64,000 nucleotides of DNA from Artemia franciscana (taxonomy: Eukaryota; Arthropoda; Branchiopoda; Anostraca; Artemiidae), in NCBI RefSeq assembly GCF_032884065.1, contig NC_088873.1:33328227-33392226 (forward strand), in the 5' to 3' direction. Position 1 is the stretch's first letter; every line of letters starts with the position of its first letter. This document shows, in pieces, positions 13,160 through 24,377 of this stretch. Both the position numbers and the translations under genes were made by a program. The notes below the pieces were generated by a model, which was not told where the DNA came from, made no database searches, and saw only the letters and a program-made list of their open reading frames with translations.

Positions 13160-14258
13160 AAATAATTACCACTGTCTTGAAATTTTCCCTATTGTCTCTA
13201 CGTTGTATTTGTTTGTTATCGAAAGGCAGTGTGGTCTTCGTCGCTATAATCAGTTGACAAAGGTCTGCAAATATCTGACAATTGGTCAGCAAACTATAGC
13301 AGCAGGACCGAGCGGACAGAACTCGGAAGCAGACTCGGAAACCGAATGGGAAAACCATTCGAAAGAAGTTTTGTAAACCGAGTGGGAAACCAATTCGGAA
13401 GAAGATTCGGAAACCGATAAGGAAGAGATCCTACTACATGGTCATTGTGATGAAAAAGTAAAAGGATTTACCTGGGCTATAAGTAAAAGCCAAATAGTGA
13501 CGGAGACAAATTTAATATGCATTGATAACAATTTTCCGCAAATTTGGTATTCTGTTTAGAGGTATGGAGTCGTTGAAACCTAACCTCTTAAACAAAGTCA
13601 AAATTATATGGAATATTATGATTGGTTCATGTTAGCGCTAGGTAAATCTCGGCATTTGTAATATCTCACCGTGAATGGCTCTTAACAAGCCAGCTCGCGA
13701 ACATTGTCTAATAAGATGTATTCTGTCCTCAAAGAAAAGACGCATATAGGTTACTTACAGCATAATTTGGTGTCTGCAACTCTCTAAGATGTTCGCTGAG
13801 ACGATTAAGTAGCTTAGGTAAAGAAGTATAAGCACGCAAGACTTCTGTGTTCACCAACTCTGTTGTTTTTTACATTGCAAATTAAGAACTACAGCCTCCT
13901 ATTTTCAGGTACTTTGGCTTCTTCTTCTTGGCTCACTAGTGATGATGCAAGAATTGAAAGTGAGAGACGAAGATGGAGAGTTGGATGTCACTTATAAATG
14001 CATCATTGGTATTGCATCAGGAAGTAACTGGATAGATCACTGGATGCTAGTTGTCGATCCAAATTATTACGGCATTCTAGGAATAAAAGGGAACTGAAAC
14101 AGCAACAGGGGACCGCATGGGTGAACATTAGAGGATTTACTGGTTGTATCTTATGCTTACCACAGCTTAAATCTACTAGGAACTAATTCTTTTTGTAACT
14201 TCTAAATTAAATTTGGTTATTACTCAATCAAACTCCTTTTGTCAATATTTTAAAGCAA
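13160..14258. other. unassigned DNA with a short Ser/Glu/Thr-rich repeat
   Basis: 13,160-13,260 is probably the tail of the Penelope-like element. At 13,310-13,420 the phrase tcggaaaccga and variants recur, giving an acidic S-E-T-E/D repeat interrupted by a stop. At 13,909-14,097 a short frame with a Leu-rich start (LWLLLLGSLVMM) follows an acceptor-like ttttcag. I recognise neither product. Confidence 0.3.
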
Positions 14259-14470
14259 TGGGTTACAAGACATACAAATACGAGGATCAGAAAGAACTAA
14301 AATTCGAAGCTAAAAACAAGGAAGGTATTTAAAGCAGTTCCATAATACCTGGGGGACGAAAATCGCTCAAAATCGGCAAACTAGAAAAACAAAAGAGACA
14401 GGACAAAGAGGAAGACCACAAGATCATAATTTCACGAGTGTAAATGAACAAACTAGAGCATGAAATGAGC
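14259..14470 (+). repeat. dispersed repeat, piece 2 (matches 35,979-36,200)
   Basis: Collinear with the uninterrupted copy around 35,979-36,200. Shared landmarks are gttacaaga.atacaaatacgaggatcag, a short ttccataatacctgg block, and aatttcacgagtg. The copy stops near 14,470 and its continuation appears at 19,216, beyond the LINE. Confidence 0.7.
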
Positions 14471-15489
14471 GCATAATTATAAAAATAGATCTTACTGGAA
14501 CATTTTTGAAATATGACGACTGAAAGTTTTTTTTAGCACTAGAGTTTTGAGTGTTTGGACTTTAAATAAACTATAAATAAAAGAATTCAACACGGTTTCA
14601 AGTCATGAAAATCTCCCAGCCATCATACAAGTGCAATGCTGACAATCTCGATTCACAATAGACTGCCTTCGAAAGTCATGCATAGCCCATGTGTGAAGGC
14701 CAGCTTTCTCTTTATTTTCTGAATGGGCCTTATAACCCTGGAGTCTCATTTGATACTTGAAAGGGTGAACATCCAAGAACCTGAGGATAAACCTGTTTTC
14801 ATTGGACACTCAATAATTGTTATAGCTATCATTGCAAGATTTGAGAAAAAGCGTGTGCATTTGTTATTCAGCAGCGAATAGTGTTTTGAATTATATCACA
14901 CTGTATGCAATTAAATACAGAACAGCATAGCTAGAGATCTGTCACATTATTCGGACTAATCTGTGTACAAATCATAAACAAAATTGTTAACAATCTAGTG
15001 AATATTGGCAATCTGAGAAATGAGCACCGTTACTGCTGACAGTGACAATGGCTTCGGGCATTCATGCAGCCAATCCAAATTATGACGAGATTCTATGTCC
15101 CGTCGAATAGCACAAGTGTCGCTGGGTTATTAGGCCTGCTGAAAGAAGTTTTCGGAAATGTAAAAAGTCCCCGGCGGGAAGGAGAATGTCAAAGAAATAT
15201 GCAACCAGATCCTCCTTCTACATCAGAATGTTATGGAAGAGAACTCAGAACTACTTTGTAACGAGAATCCCCAACTGCAAACAATGGTGAAACTGCAAGA
15301 TTGTATTGGTGACCTGAATAAAACACGGATATCTGTGTTTGGGGTTGCACAGTCAACTGCAACCTCGCTCTGTTCGTTTGCATTAGCGGTACGTGGCCCA
15401 AGCGTTTATTCGGTCATTCTAGAACCAATGAAATATGACAAAGTAGTGATACATGTCTAGGATGAAATGATTTAGAAAAGCTTACCAAA

Positions 15490-16116
15490 AGTTTTTACCG
15501 GACTATTGACGAAGCCAGCGAAAATTTGGGGGTGAAAATTACAGTACCAGATAAGAATGGCGAAATTCTACTTCAACTGGGTTCAGAGTGCAATACAGAA
15601 GACGCCATTTAAGCATTTAGAAAGAAAGCAGAGGTGGCAAAGTATAAAGCTGACCAAGTGAAGAAAAAGATGCCGAGAATAATCGTATATGAAGTCACGG
15701 AGTGTGAAGATCCCGATTCATTCCGCACAGAATTCTTACGAAGCAACGATAATGTTAAAGATATGGTTGATTATTTTGAGCTACTGAAAGCTGTCACAGT
15801 ATTGAGGAAAGATAGAAACTTTGCTAACGTCGTACTTGAAGTTAGCCCACAACTCCACCAGTCCATCCTGTTAAACGGTCATGTGAAACTTGACTTTTTG
15901 ATGAAGCGCTGTGAAGACTATTTGTTCCTCATAAAGTGTTCAAAATTCTGCCATTATTGCCACATAGCAACTGAGTGCAGAGGTATGCATTGCTGCTCTT
16001 TTCGTCTGGGTAACTATTCATTTGATGATTTCCCAAAATCGTTTTCTGATCGCCCATCATGTTCCTGTCACCATAGTAAGACCAATGGAAGCCCGCATGC
16101 GTCATACGAGAACTGA
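15490..16116 (+). pseudogene. LINE ORF1 (gag-like, zinc-knuckle remnant)
   Basis: Two linked frames, with one stop near 15,610. The main block at 15,634-16,116 (160 codons) reads KKKMPRIIVYEV ... NVVLEVSPQLHQSIL then KCSKFCHYCHIATECRG. This is the layout of ORF1 proteins of Jockey/R1/I-type LINEs: a nucleic-acid-binding domain followed by C-x2-C-x-H-x-C-type knuckles. Only the first knuckle is readable and later Cys/His positions are scrambled. Decayed ORF1 sequence may extend upstream to about 15,000. The ORF1 stop precedes ORF2 by about 30 bp, as is usual in this group. Confidence 0.65.
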
Positions 16117-16147
16117 AAGATAAAATTCTGTATGACGACGGTCAATA

Positions 16148-19054
16148 ATGTTCCAATCAGGCAGTGTAAATGATATAAATAAATCATTGTCTTTCATCCA
16201 GATTAACTTGCAGCATTCTTTCCATGAAATGGTGCAGTTGCAACAAACCTTTGCAGAAAGAAAGCCAGATGTTGTTCTGCTACAGGAACCCTGTGTTAAT
16301 AAGTTCGGAAAGCTTCCGTGTATTCCAAGAGAATATGGTTGTTTTTCAAGAATTAATTACGATAAGAGGTTTTTAGTGCAGCAGTTTTAGTAAAAAAAAT
16401 GTTTTCGTGCGGATATTAATTTTGATGATTCGTGTAATGAATGTGTAACTGTGTTTATTTATTTTCCAAGTCATAAAGTTGTTGTTTCGTCAAAATATTG
16501 CCCCCCGTCAAAGCAGTCAGTAGCCGATGTATTAGCTGTGATGTAAATATGTAAGAAATTGATCGTTTTTTTCGGATTCCCCGTCACAGTCTGACCATTT
16601 GTATATTTCTTTTGTAATAGTATTAGGTTATACGCAAGGCGTCGAAAATTTCCCTCAAAAGTATGATTATAGTAAAACAGATTGGGAAATATTTAGTTCA
16701 ATTTTACTAAGCAGAATAGATAATGTTTATTTGCTTCCTTTGTCGTCTGTACAAGAGATAGATGTGGCTGTTGAAAGTTTTAGAAAGTTGATTTCTGATG
16801 CCACGGCTGATTTGACCCCAGTTTTTGGTAATGAAAGATCAAAAAAGTATGCATGGTGGTGGAATTTGAAATTGACAAGATTAAGACAAGATTATAGTGG
16901 AAATTTGGGAATTAAAAAAAATTTAGATGATTCAGAAAGTGAAGTAAATATGAAAAATTCCCTTAGATATTATAAACATTAAATTGTAAGAGCTAAGAGA
17001 GTAGATTTGAAAAGGTTTTCGTGAAGAAAGAGCTAGCTTAGATCCATACTAAACTATTCATAACATATGTCGGTCAGATGACGGATGTATTCAGCCTTTG
17101 CATGTGTTAAAAGATAACGGTAGCAGAACTTCATCACTAGATGAAGCAGGCTATGACTTTTTGGAAAATGGTTTCAAAAAGATGATAGTGTTAACGATAA
17201 AATGTTCCATTCTGATGTGAGACAACAAATTATAAATTTCGTTCAAAATGTTAAATCTGGAGAAGATAAAATTAATGCTGATGTTTTAAAAGATACTGCA
17301 AATACTCTGAGATCAATGAAAGCTCCAGGTCGAGATAGAATCTTAAATCTTGTTTAAAAGAATATTAATCTAATAACACCGATTTTATAGTAATCATAAA
17401 TGCATGTTTAAACTTGTGTTATTTTCCTAGGGAATAGAAAAACGCTAATGTGATAACTATTTTGATAAAAGGAAAGAAAAATAATACGAGTCCCCGCTCT
17501 TGTCACCCTTTTAGTTTACTTTCAAATTTCGATAATGTGTTTGAAAAAGTAAAATGCAGAAATTGAATAATTTAAGTTCTGAAAGAATTGGATTTCTTCT
17601 TTGCAGTTTGAATTTTGTAAGGGGAAAAGTACAGTTGATGCAGTAGACAATGTTGTTACTATTGTTTACAATAACAAGTTAAAAAAGAAATTTACCTTAT
17701 GTGTTTTTGACATAAAAGGGATTTTGAAAATGCTTGGCATCCTAAAATATTTAACAAATTGATAGAAAAAGAATGTCCGGGAAATTTGATAAAATTAGTT
17801 CAAAGTTATTTTAATGACCGTGTAGTAATATACCAAAGTGAAGTTTCAAGGGCTATGGAAAAATTCTGTCCTCCGGATTGATTTTATCTCCATTGTTATG
17901 GTTAATTAACATTAATGATTTTTTTCGAATGAGAAAATTGATAAAAATTGTATTATACAAGCTTTCGCAGATGATATTTGTGTGATAATAAGTTCAGAAA
18001 GTATTAGCCAACTGGAAAACATAGCTCAGAAAGCGTTTACAAAGTTTAAGCACTGGGCTGTTAAAAATAAACTTGAATTGGATAAAAATAAAATTGAAGC
18101 TTTTTTATTTATTAATAATCATAAATGTCAAAAATAACTCTAAGATTCGGTGGTGATATAATTGAAGTGAAAGAAAAAGTTAAATATTTGGGCGTTATTT
18201 TGGATAGAGAATTATTGTGGACAGACCAGGTTGTTGGTAGAATTAATTTAGCTAAACAATGCTCAGATCGTCTCTTATGTGCGACAAAAACAGCCTGACG
18301 CCTTTAACCTTTTGCATTGAGGAAATTGTATAAGTCGATTGTGGAAAGTAGTCTTAAATGCTGTTCAAGTTTGGATTGCTGCTCTTAAGAAAAATCATAT
18401 TCTAAAAATTTAAAATCAGCTCAAAGAATTTCGATGTTGGCAATTTTCAAATCTTTTCGTAGCGCACAGTCAGAAGTAATAACAGCAATTTCTAGTACGT
18501 TACCTATTCATATTAGAGCTTTTTAACTGACCACATTAAGATATGCTCACAAAGACTGCGCTCAATATTGGCCGATGTTTACTCCACCTTCTTTCCCTTT
18601 GGTTCAAAGATCATCTCTTCAAAGTATGTTAACAGATGAAGTTCTTTCTGAATTGTTTGGACAAAGTATTTTTGATAATAATCTTATTTTAAACCGTCAG
18701 TTTCTTAAATTTAAGCTATATGAAATCTAGTATAGTGATTTTCAAAGCTCAATTAGCAATTGGCCAAGCTGTTTCTTTTCAAGTACACCTGATTTAACTG
18801 CTGCTTCTTCTTTTGAGCCAAAATACAAGTTGACACAATTTATTACCGGCCATTATCGTCTTAATAGTTTACTGTATAGAATTGGTAAAGTTCCTTCAAG
18901 CTTCTGCCATTGTTGCCAAATTTCTGAAACTTGGAGCCATCTTCTATTTAAATGTCCTTTAAATTATACCCAGAGAATGTTTGTGTCTTTGTGTTTATCT
19001 GAAGTAGGTCTTGGCTTTCCTTTTAATTTGAAGTTAATAGTGAGTAATAAGTAG
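16148..19054 (+). pseudogene. LINE ORF2: AP endonuclease + reverse transcriptase, decayed
   Basis: The N-terminus (FIQINLQHS ... PDVVLLQEP) holds the Asn and Glu of an apurinic endonuclease. The middle of the endonuclease, with its usual G-D-F-N box, is missing between about 16,500 and 16,600, so there is an internal deletion as well as point decay. 16,599-16,982 is the end of the endonuclease and the linker. The RT follows in broken frames: a degenerate A-P-G-x-D near 17,320, the active site AFADDICVI near 17,965 and LGVILDRELLW near 18,190. The C-terminus at 18,830-19,054 (TQFITGHYRLN ... CHCCQ ... H-x4-CP) is the typical Cys/His tail. It lies in the Jockey/R1/I superfamily and is non-functional. 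Confidence 0.8.
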
Positions 19055-19215
19055 GTTAAAAAACCTTGTTATTGTTTTTTTTTTAAGAATTAGGAGATTA
19101 GAAATTTCGTAGCCGGTGATCATTCGTTGTGTAATATTTTTCTCCATTTTCTTTTTTTTTCTTCGTTTGAAACTAAGATTAGATTAGTGTTTTTCTTTCT
19201 TGGGGTCATGTAGTT

Positions 19216-19470
19216 TTAGTTTTAGACAAATTAATTCGAGTAGCTGGATTAAAGGGCATTAAAATAATATCTGAAATAGAAAAATACAAAAAGAACAAAT
19301 TTATGTGTGGTAAGAATACTGGCTAAAACGACAGTTACAATGATTTAAAACAGAAATGGAAGAGCAAAATATTTGTGATTAAAAGACGGGCGGTAGCGAG
19401 CAAGAAAAAATCAGAATCAGTCTAAAATGAAAGCTAACAACAAAGTAATATGCCTTTAGAAGACAAGCAA
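19216..19470 (+). repeat. dispersed repeat, piece 3 (matches 36,208-36,440)
   Basis: It begins gacaaattaattcga, exactly where piece 2 left off in the reference copy, and runs to gcctttagaaga. The LINE therefore sits between pieces 2 and 3. 19,471-19,738 is AT-rich with no gene seen. Confidence 0.75.
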
Positions 19471-19738
19471 CATCAAGAATCACAACGAATCAGTCGTAAT
19501 CTTTGACGCCAATAAACTGTGGCACAAAACTCAGAAAAAAATATAAAAGTGCACTAAATTTCACAAGTTTAAATTAAATTTTCGAGCCTAAAAAATCTAG
19601 ATGGATCATGAATTAGAAAAAAAGTTCATTAAGAGCTTAAATTGGGAAATAAATAATGACAGTGAAATTATTTATATTGGCAAATTTTGAAAGATAAGAC
19701 ACATAATTTTCACCACAGGAGTGGTTGTATCGTTTTTT

Positions 19739-19746
19739 GTATCAAC
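19739..19746. repeat. target site duplication, left (gtatcaac)
   Basis: The eight bases gtatcaac directly precede CAGTGCTG. They recur exactly at 28,900-28,907 directly after CAGCACTG. Eight-base duplications are the hallmark of hAT insertion. Confidence 0.92.
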
Positions 19747-19754
19747 CAGTGCTG

Positions 19755-19925
19755 TCACTTACTTGAAGTACTTTTACTTGAAGTACTACTTAAGTAAAAT
19801 TTTCCAATACTTGTACTTGTACTTAAGTAAAAACTCTAGGGTGTACTTATTACTTGATATTTAAGTAAGATTACGAAATACTTATTACTTAAGATACTTT
19901 TAATGTACTTGTTTTTCAAATACTT
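19755..19925. promoter_or_regulatory. left subterminal transposase-binding-like repeats of hAT
   Basis: A cluster of acttgaagtact, TACTTAAGTA (19,787-19,796 and 19,820-19,829) and near copies. The same words fill 28,741-28,891 at the other end. Such subterminal motifs are the usual transposase-binding sites of hAT elements. The binding role is inferred. Confidence 0.6.
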
Positions 19926-20125
19926 TTCAAATACTTTTGTGTGTGAGTGCTTTGGCAATGTACAAAAAACATTGCGTAATAGAGACATCTATTATTAAAA
20001 ACCGTAACAAGTTGCTGAGAACAGATGGTGGTGAATAAACCGAATTCCCGACAGCATGTTTAAAGAAGAAGCAGGACCTTTTATGTTATAAGCGTCTTTA
20101 ATCTCAAACTAACTGAAAAGTCAGC

Positions 20126-20284
20126 ATGGCCAAACAGGTTCCATTTATACTCCAAGGGAGGTACTTTACTGTGAAGAGGGAAATTGACCAAGACGGGTCT
20201 GTGAATGCATCCTGCAAGTTTTGCCCCAACAAAACTGTAAAGGGACACGTACATGCAACGACCAACTTCCACAAGCATTTGAAG
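20126..20284 (+). CDS. hAT transposase exon 1: BED zinc finger
   Basis: 53 codons starting MAKQVPFILQGRYFTVKREI. It carries C30-x2-C33 and H51 of a BED-type zinc finger (CKFC ... FHKHLK). The reading frame meets a donor AAG|GTAAAT after codon 53 in phase 0. The last zinc ligand is missing from this exon and is supplied by exon 2 (H56 in AGH), which independently supports the junction. BED fingers of hAT transposases bind the element ends. No TATA box was obvious upstream. Confidence 0.85.
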
Positions 20285-20593
20285 GTAAATAACTCCTATT
20301 TGCTGCCTATTTGTATTTATGTCATGTGTCTTTTTTCTTTAGTGTCATACTTAGCCTTATTCCATCAATTAATGGGCCACTCCATCACTCCAGGGACTGA
20401 TGGCCCATTGGTAAATGTCAACTTTCGTTCCAAGTGCTCTAAAGTGTGTATTACTGCACATAGCAAGATTCTCATTTTGTTTCTTTGTCATTATTACAGA
20501 AGCGCATCCATTTTTTTGCTTTCTAAAATCCCCCTCCAACAAAACTAAAAATACGTAAAGTAGGCTTGTGGTAAATTTATGGCAGTTCATATA

Positions 20594-20847
20594 GGGTAAG
20601 ATGACCAGTACTGGGACACTTAAATCACTCTGCCTATTCTGGGAGAGAATCTTTGGTTGGATTGCAACATGTCCAATACTGGGACAAAAGACAACAGGTT
20701 TTTTGGAAGCAACCCAGAAAAATGTATACATTGGGTGTCCAAGATTAATTCTTTTGTCCCAGTATTGGACATGTTGTAATCCAATCAAAGCTTCTGTCCC
20801 AGAATAGGCAGAGTGATCAAAGTGTCCCAGTACCAGTTGTCTTACCC
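20594..20847. mobile_element. fold-back MITE with TA duplication
   Basis: GGGTAAGATGACC at the left mirrors the right end CTTACCC, flanked by TA on both sides (20,592-20,593 and 20,848-20,849). The inverted arms cover almost the whole 254 bp: the cactctgcctattctggga and ccaatactgggac blocks recur in reverse complement. TA duplication suggests a Tc1/mariner-type helper. Long reading frames on either strand here are by-products of the palindrome. Confidence 0.8.
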
Positions 20848-20850
20848 TAA

Positions 20851-21045
20851 CTGACTTACCAATAAAGTGAACATACCACACTATGCCTTTTTTATGCTCT
20901 TTACGAATATAATAATTGCTTCTACCATAAATTCAAACTGAAGCGCTTTTTGAGCTCTTAAAAATGACAAATTTTCAAAAAAAATATGACATTTCATGTA
21001 AATGACTTACCAATAAAATGAACATACCACTCGATGCCTTTTTTG
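20851..21045 (+). repeat. short direct duplication (about 42 bp, two copies)
   Basis: gacttaccaataaagtgaac...atgccttttt at 20,851-20,892 recurs at 21,002-21,045 with few changes. The second copy runs directly into the 290-bp repeat element. Confidence 0.75.
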
Positions 21046-21057
21046 TGGCACTTGTTA

Positions 21058-22940
21058 ACCAAGTGACATATAGCAATTGCAAAGTTGGTCAGTCTGTCTG
21101 TCTGTCGGTCCTGGTTTTGCTACTTTAGGCACTTCCAGGTAAGCTAAGACAATGAAATTTGGCAAGCGTTTCAGGGACCAGAACAAATTAAATTAGAAAT
21201 AGTCTTTTTCCAGTATTGACCATCTGGGGGGGAGTAGGGGGCCTGTTAATTCAGAAAAATAGAAAAATAGAAGTATTTTTAACTTACGAACGGTTGATCA
21301 AATCTTAATGAAAGTTGATGTTTGGAAGGATATCGTGTCTCGAAGCTGTTATTTTAAATCCCGACCGGATCTGGTGACATTGGGGGGGGAGTTGGGAGGG
21401 GGAATCTAAAATCTAGGAAAACACTTAGAGTGGAGGGATTGGGATGAAAACTGGTGGGAAAAATACGCACAAGTCCTAGATACATGATTGACATAACCAG
21501 AATGGATCCGCTCTTTTTGGGGTAGTTGGGGGGGGGGGGTTAATTCTGAAAAATTAGAAAAAATGAGGTATTTATAACTTACAAACGGGTGATCGGATAT
21601 CAATGAAATTTGATATTTAGAATGATGTTGTGTCTCAGAGCTCTCATTTTAAATCCCGACCGGATTTGGTGACATTGGGGGGAGTTTGGGGTGGGGGAAC
21701 CTAAAATCATGGAAAACGCTTAGATTGGAGGGATCGGGATGAAACTTGGCAAGAAAAATAAGCAGAAGTTTTAGATACGTGATTTACATAATTGGAACGG
21801 ATCCGCTCTATTGGGGGGGGGGGTTAATTCTGAAAAATTAAAAAATGATATATTTTTAGCATACGAAGGAGTGATCGGATCTTCATGAAACTTCATATTT
21901 AGAAGAACCTCGTAACTCAGATGTCTTACCTTAAATCTCAACCTGATCCAGCGTCATAGGGGTGAGGCAGTTGGGGGGGGACCAGAAATCTTAGAAAATA
22001 CTTAAAGCCGAGAGATCAGGATGAAACTGGATGGGAAGAAAAAAATCCTGTCTAAGATACATGACTGACATAACCGGACCGGATCTGCTCTCTTTGGTGG
22101 AATTTTTTTTTGGGGGGGGGGGGTAATTTTCAAAATTTAGGTATTTATAACTTACGAAAGGGTGACCAGATCTTAATGAAATTTGATATTTAGAAGGATC
22201 TTAAGCTTTAAAGCTCAAATTTCAAATTCCGACCAGATTCTGTGACATTGGGGGGAGTTGGAGGGGGAAACCGGAATTCTTGGAAAACATGAAAATTGGG
22301 GTATTTTTATCTTACGAATAGGTGATCGAATAGGTGATTTCGAAGGAATTCATGTCTCAGAGCTCTTATTTTAAATCCCGAACAGATCTTTTTACATTGC
22401 GGGGAGTTCGAGGGGGAAATCTTGGAAAACACTTGGAGTGGAGGAATCAGGATGAAGCTTGGTGGTTAGAATAAGCAAATGTCCTTGATATGTGATTGAC
22501 GTAATCATACCAGATTTGCTCTCTCTGGGGGAGTTGGGGGGAGGGGTTCAGTAATTGGCGAGTTTGGTGCTTCTGGACGTGCTAGGACGATGAAAATTGG
22601 TAGGCGTGTCAGGGAGCTGCACAAATTGACTTGATAAAGTCGTTTTGCCAGATTCGACTATCTGGGGGGCTAAAGGTAGAGGAAAAATTAGAAAAAATTA
22701 GGTATTTATAACTTATGAGTGGGTGATCGGATCTTAATAAATTTGATATTTAGAAGTATATCATGACTCAGAGCTCTTATTTTAAATCCTGACCGAGGTT
22801 TAGCCTCTGATTTTCCTTTTAAATCAATCTATTGGTTCTTAGAATTTTGCTGGAGCTCATACCATATGAGCTCTTGGCTCTTAGCTCTTCTCGCCTCGTC
22901 ACAAGTGCCATATGAGCTATTAGCTCTTGTTATGAGTAAA
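21058..22940 (+). repeat. composite repeat with internal ~290-bp tandem units, copy 1
   Basis: It begins accaagtgacatatagc, has a GTCTGTCTGTCTG head, then about six tandem units marked by cttacgaa.gggtgatcgg (near 21,281, 21,576, 21,860, 22,150, 22,312 and 22,710), gagctcttattttaaatccc and G-runs. It ends cacaagtgccatatgagct. The same ends and units appear inverted at 61,915-63,881, so this is a mobile unit with fixed ends and not just a local satellite. The spacing is about 290 bp, with one shortened and one lengthened unit. No coding capacity was seen. Confidence 0.75.
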
Positions 22941-23539
22941 AACTTATCAAATTGCACCAACAGTTTATGCAGATTTCCTGATGATTCACACTGAAAATAT
23001 TGCATTCAGACAGATGGTATTTGTGTCATAAAACATTTTTTTCACACTCTTCTTCATGATACAGTGTTTATGATACAGTGATCCAATCTTTATTTATATC
23101 TAAGATTCAGCTTCTTCCTTCTAAAAAAAAATCTGATAATGACTTCTTAATGGGGAATTGGTGGTGTTCAAATAAAGCTTTGACTCATAAGAGATTTTGT
23201 GGACAAAAATTTAAGATAAAATCAATCCTCATTATGTCTGAACTGCCAAAGTCTGCCTCTGGATTTAGAGTAAACTCACATATAGCTCCATGTCCTATTT
23301 TTGGATGTGAAATAAGGTAATTGTTTATGACAGAAAAATTATAGTATGATTATCACTCAGTTTAATTTTATTTAAAAGTTATATAATATTTTTTTTTATT
23401 ATTTCACAGTTCACTGGTCGTCAGTGAGCTAAAATCCCTTGTTTTGTGCTAAATGTTGCCTAAATACTGTAGTCCATTAGTGTTTAATTTTTGTCATCTT
23501 GTCAACTTTTGGATGGTGGAAAAAATCCATCAAGATAGG

Positions 23540-24240
23540 TTTTTGGGATCCGTCTGTCCGTCTGTCTGGGCAATCGATTATAGCGAAATCAAGAGAACCG
23601 CCAGTTGGATTTGGATTAAAATTGAACTATAGGTGCCCAAGACCATAAGACACATTAAGTTTGAAGATGAAGACCCTAGCTTAAATAGGAGGAGAGGGAG
23701 GGGGCTTTAAGTGGTAAAAAAGTTATTTTTCGTTTAACTCAGTTTAACTAGCGAATGAAGTAATGGATCTCAATGAAAGATAAGCCAAAATGCCAAATAC
23801 CATAAGACACATGGTACTTGGAGATGAAGACCCTAGCTTAATTAGGGCGAGGGGTAGGGGGCTTTAAGTGCTAAAAAAAAGTTGAGTTTTTCATTTAATT
23901 CAGTGCAACTTGCGAATAGAATGATGGATATCAATGAAAATTGAACCAAAGATGCCCAAAACCATGAGACGCATCAAGTTTTGAGATGAAAACCCTAGCG
24001 CAAATAAAACGAGGGTGAGTGGTTTTTAAGTTCTGAAAAATTGAGGTTTTTGTTTAATTTAGTATAACTTGCAAATGGAGCAACGGATCCAAATGAAAGC
24101 TAGACCAAAGATGCCTAAGATTAGGATTATACCGAATTCTGATATCACAAACCCTATTTCAGACAGGGCGAGGGCGGCGGTCTCAAGTTTTAAGAAAGTT
24201 GACTTTACCTTCAATTTACTAGGGCCTATAACTTATGGAT
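23540..24240 (+). repeat. tandem repeat of ~160-bp units
   Basis: A head with ccgtctgtccgtctgtctgg at 23,549 is followed by about four units marked by gatgaagaccctagctta (23,667, 23,827, a variant near 23,986 and a weak one near 24,150), roughly 160 bp apart. Each unit has a G/A-rich gagggg...ggggctttaag block. Confidence 0.75.
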
Positions 24241-24377
24241 GGAGTGACGAATCTGAAATCAGATTCGTCTGAATAACTGAATTTGCAGGAATGAATTTGA
24301 CACAATACCACCGCATTGGGTCCCGCTAGAATTCACCAGACCTGTTGTTCTTGCTCTATAGAATCTTTTATTTTCAG

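Larger units (their letters stand above)
20285..24377 (+). other. intron of hAT transposase, packed with repeats
   Basis: A 4,093-bp intron from donor GTAAAT to acceptor ttttattttcag at 24,366-24,377. It contains a 254-bp fold-back MITE, a short direct duplication, a 290-bp-unit tandem array and a 160-bp-unit tandem array. No coding sequence was found in it. Confidence 0.8.

Noticed and set aside
14603-14809. 68-codon minus-strand frame
   Set aside because: Protein-like in composition, but no motif, weak splice signals, and it lies between a repeat piece and the 5' part of a LINE. Left unassigned.
20369-20881. 170-codon minus-strand frame
   Set aside because: It runs through the MITE palindrome and the transposase intron, with no domain or codon pattern.
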